Source: Mycobacterium helveticum (GTDB lineage Bacteria > Actinomycetota > Actinomycetes > Mycobacteriales > Mycobacteriaceae). Taken from it: a DNA stretch of 64,000 nt. Each line of letters opens with the position of its first letter. Position 1 is the first letter of the stretch. The stretch lies in NCBI RefSeq assembly GCF_007714205.1, contig NZ_VMQU01000008.1:20399-84398 (forward strand). The letters run 5' to 3'. The translations under genes and the position numbers were made by a program. Below, one piece after another: positions 63,728 through 64,000 of the stretch. The notes under the pieces are model-generated. The model saw only the letters and a program-made list of their open reading frames with translations, had not been told where the DNA came from and made no database searches.

Positions 63728-64000
63728 CTCCTTCAAATCAGTCCGGCGCGGATCAGCTCGTGTTGAGCGACGCTGTGGGTGAGCACGACGGGGTCGTGGC
63801 GCGTCACGTGAGTTGAGGACGGTCCGGGCTGGGGGTGTCGGGCGGGTCGGGCGTGAGTGGTGGCGTCACCGCGAGGACGGCCGGTCTACGGTTCGGGTGA
63901 TCTTGAAAATCGACGACCCTTCCCGCGGGCTTTGGCAGGACTGCGGGAAGGGCCGTCCGAACACGCCCGGAGGCGCAGTGCTCAGTGTAGGAGCAGATCC
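63728..64000. other. Non-coding tail with a 10-bp inverted repeat, possible mobile-element edge
   Basis: No ORF with recognisable product. An inverted repeat CCCTTCCCGC (63917-63926) / GCGGGAAGGG (63943-63952) with a 16-nt loop stands out. The surrounding sequence looks like the end region of an insertion element, but no transposase is visible before the window ends. Treat as unassigned. Confidence 0.35.

Overview
The window comes from a Mycobacterium, most likely a slow grower close to the M. avium complex. It is uniformly GC-rich, codes almost everywhere, and carries a PE-family protein, LysX, a Rv1625c-type adenylate cyclase, PdtaR and cydABDC. The backbone runs in the reverse order of the M. 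tuberculosis H37Rv stretch Rv1619 to Rv1651c; locus equivalences are from memory of that genome.

Layout. 0.07-1.8 kb: a PE protein. 2.2-9.9 kb (minus strand): pheT-pheS, a rhomboid-like membrane protein, a class III adenylate cyclase, tsnR, and infC-rpmI-rplT behind an attenuator-like leader. 10.3-15.4 kb (plus): lysX, a membrane esterase and a small acidic protein. 15.5-18.4 kb: uvrA. 18.4-28.4 kb: an accessory block that separates uvrA from its usual neighbours (the Rv1637c-like hydrolase and the Rv1636-like universal stress protein). It holds two vapBC pairs, a yefM-yoeB pair, a SEC-C protein, the decaying 5' part of a type III restriction/helicase-like gene, a DUF2293 protein and several conserved unknowns. 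28.5-31.5 kb: MBL hydrolase, USP and a GT-C mannosyltransferase. 31.5-34.2 kb: a methyltransferase, a sulfide:quinone-reductase-like flavoprotein, a 53-codon ORF and a DUF2892 protein, standing where H37Rv has the Rv1634 transporter. 34.3-41.4 kb: uvrB, then a PknF-like kinase divergent from an FHA-ABC transporter of Rv1747 type. 41.4-44.6 kb: a DUF402 protein, a membrane protein and a two-gene ligase + LigD-type polymerase unit. 44.6-50.6 kb (minus): polA, a DMT permease, rpsA and coaE. 50.7-61.2 kb: DUF35/thiolase pair, pdtaR, a tRNA with anticodon CAA, cya, an HdeD-like protein and cydABDC. 61.1-64 kb: an N-terminally truncated DUF2156 gene, an alpha/beta hydrolase divergent from a TetR regulator, and a non-coding tail.

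Functional themes are translation (pheST, infC-rpmI-rplT, rpsA, tRNA), DNA repair (uvrA, uvrB, polA, ligase/polymerase pair), signalling (two cyclases, a cAMP-binding-type USP, PdtaR, kinase plus FHA transporter), lipid and envelope work (LysX, mannosyltransferase, thiolase) and bd-oxidase respiration. The least conventional signals are structural. They include a three-way-junction palindrome next to uvrA, a 22-bp perfect inverted repeat between the thiolase gene and pdtaR, a 16-bp perfect inverted repeat ahead of cydA, and three genes whose conserved N-termini point to non-canonical start codons (infC, the DUF402 gene, cydD).
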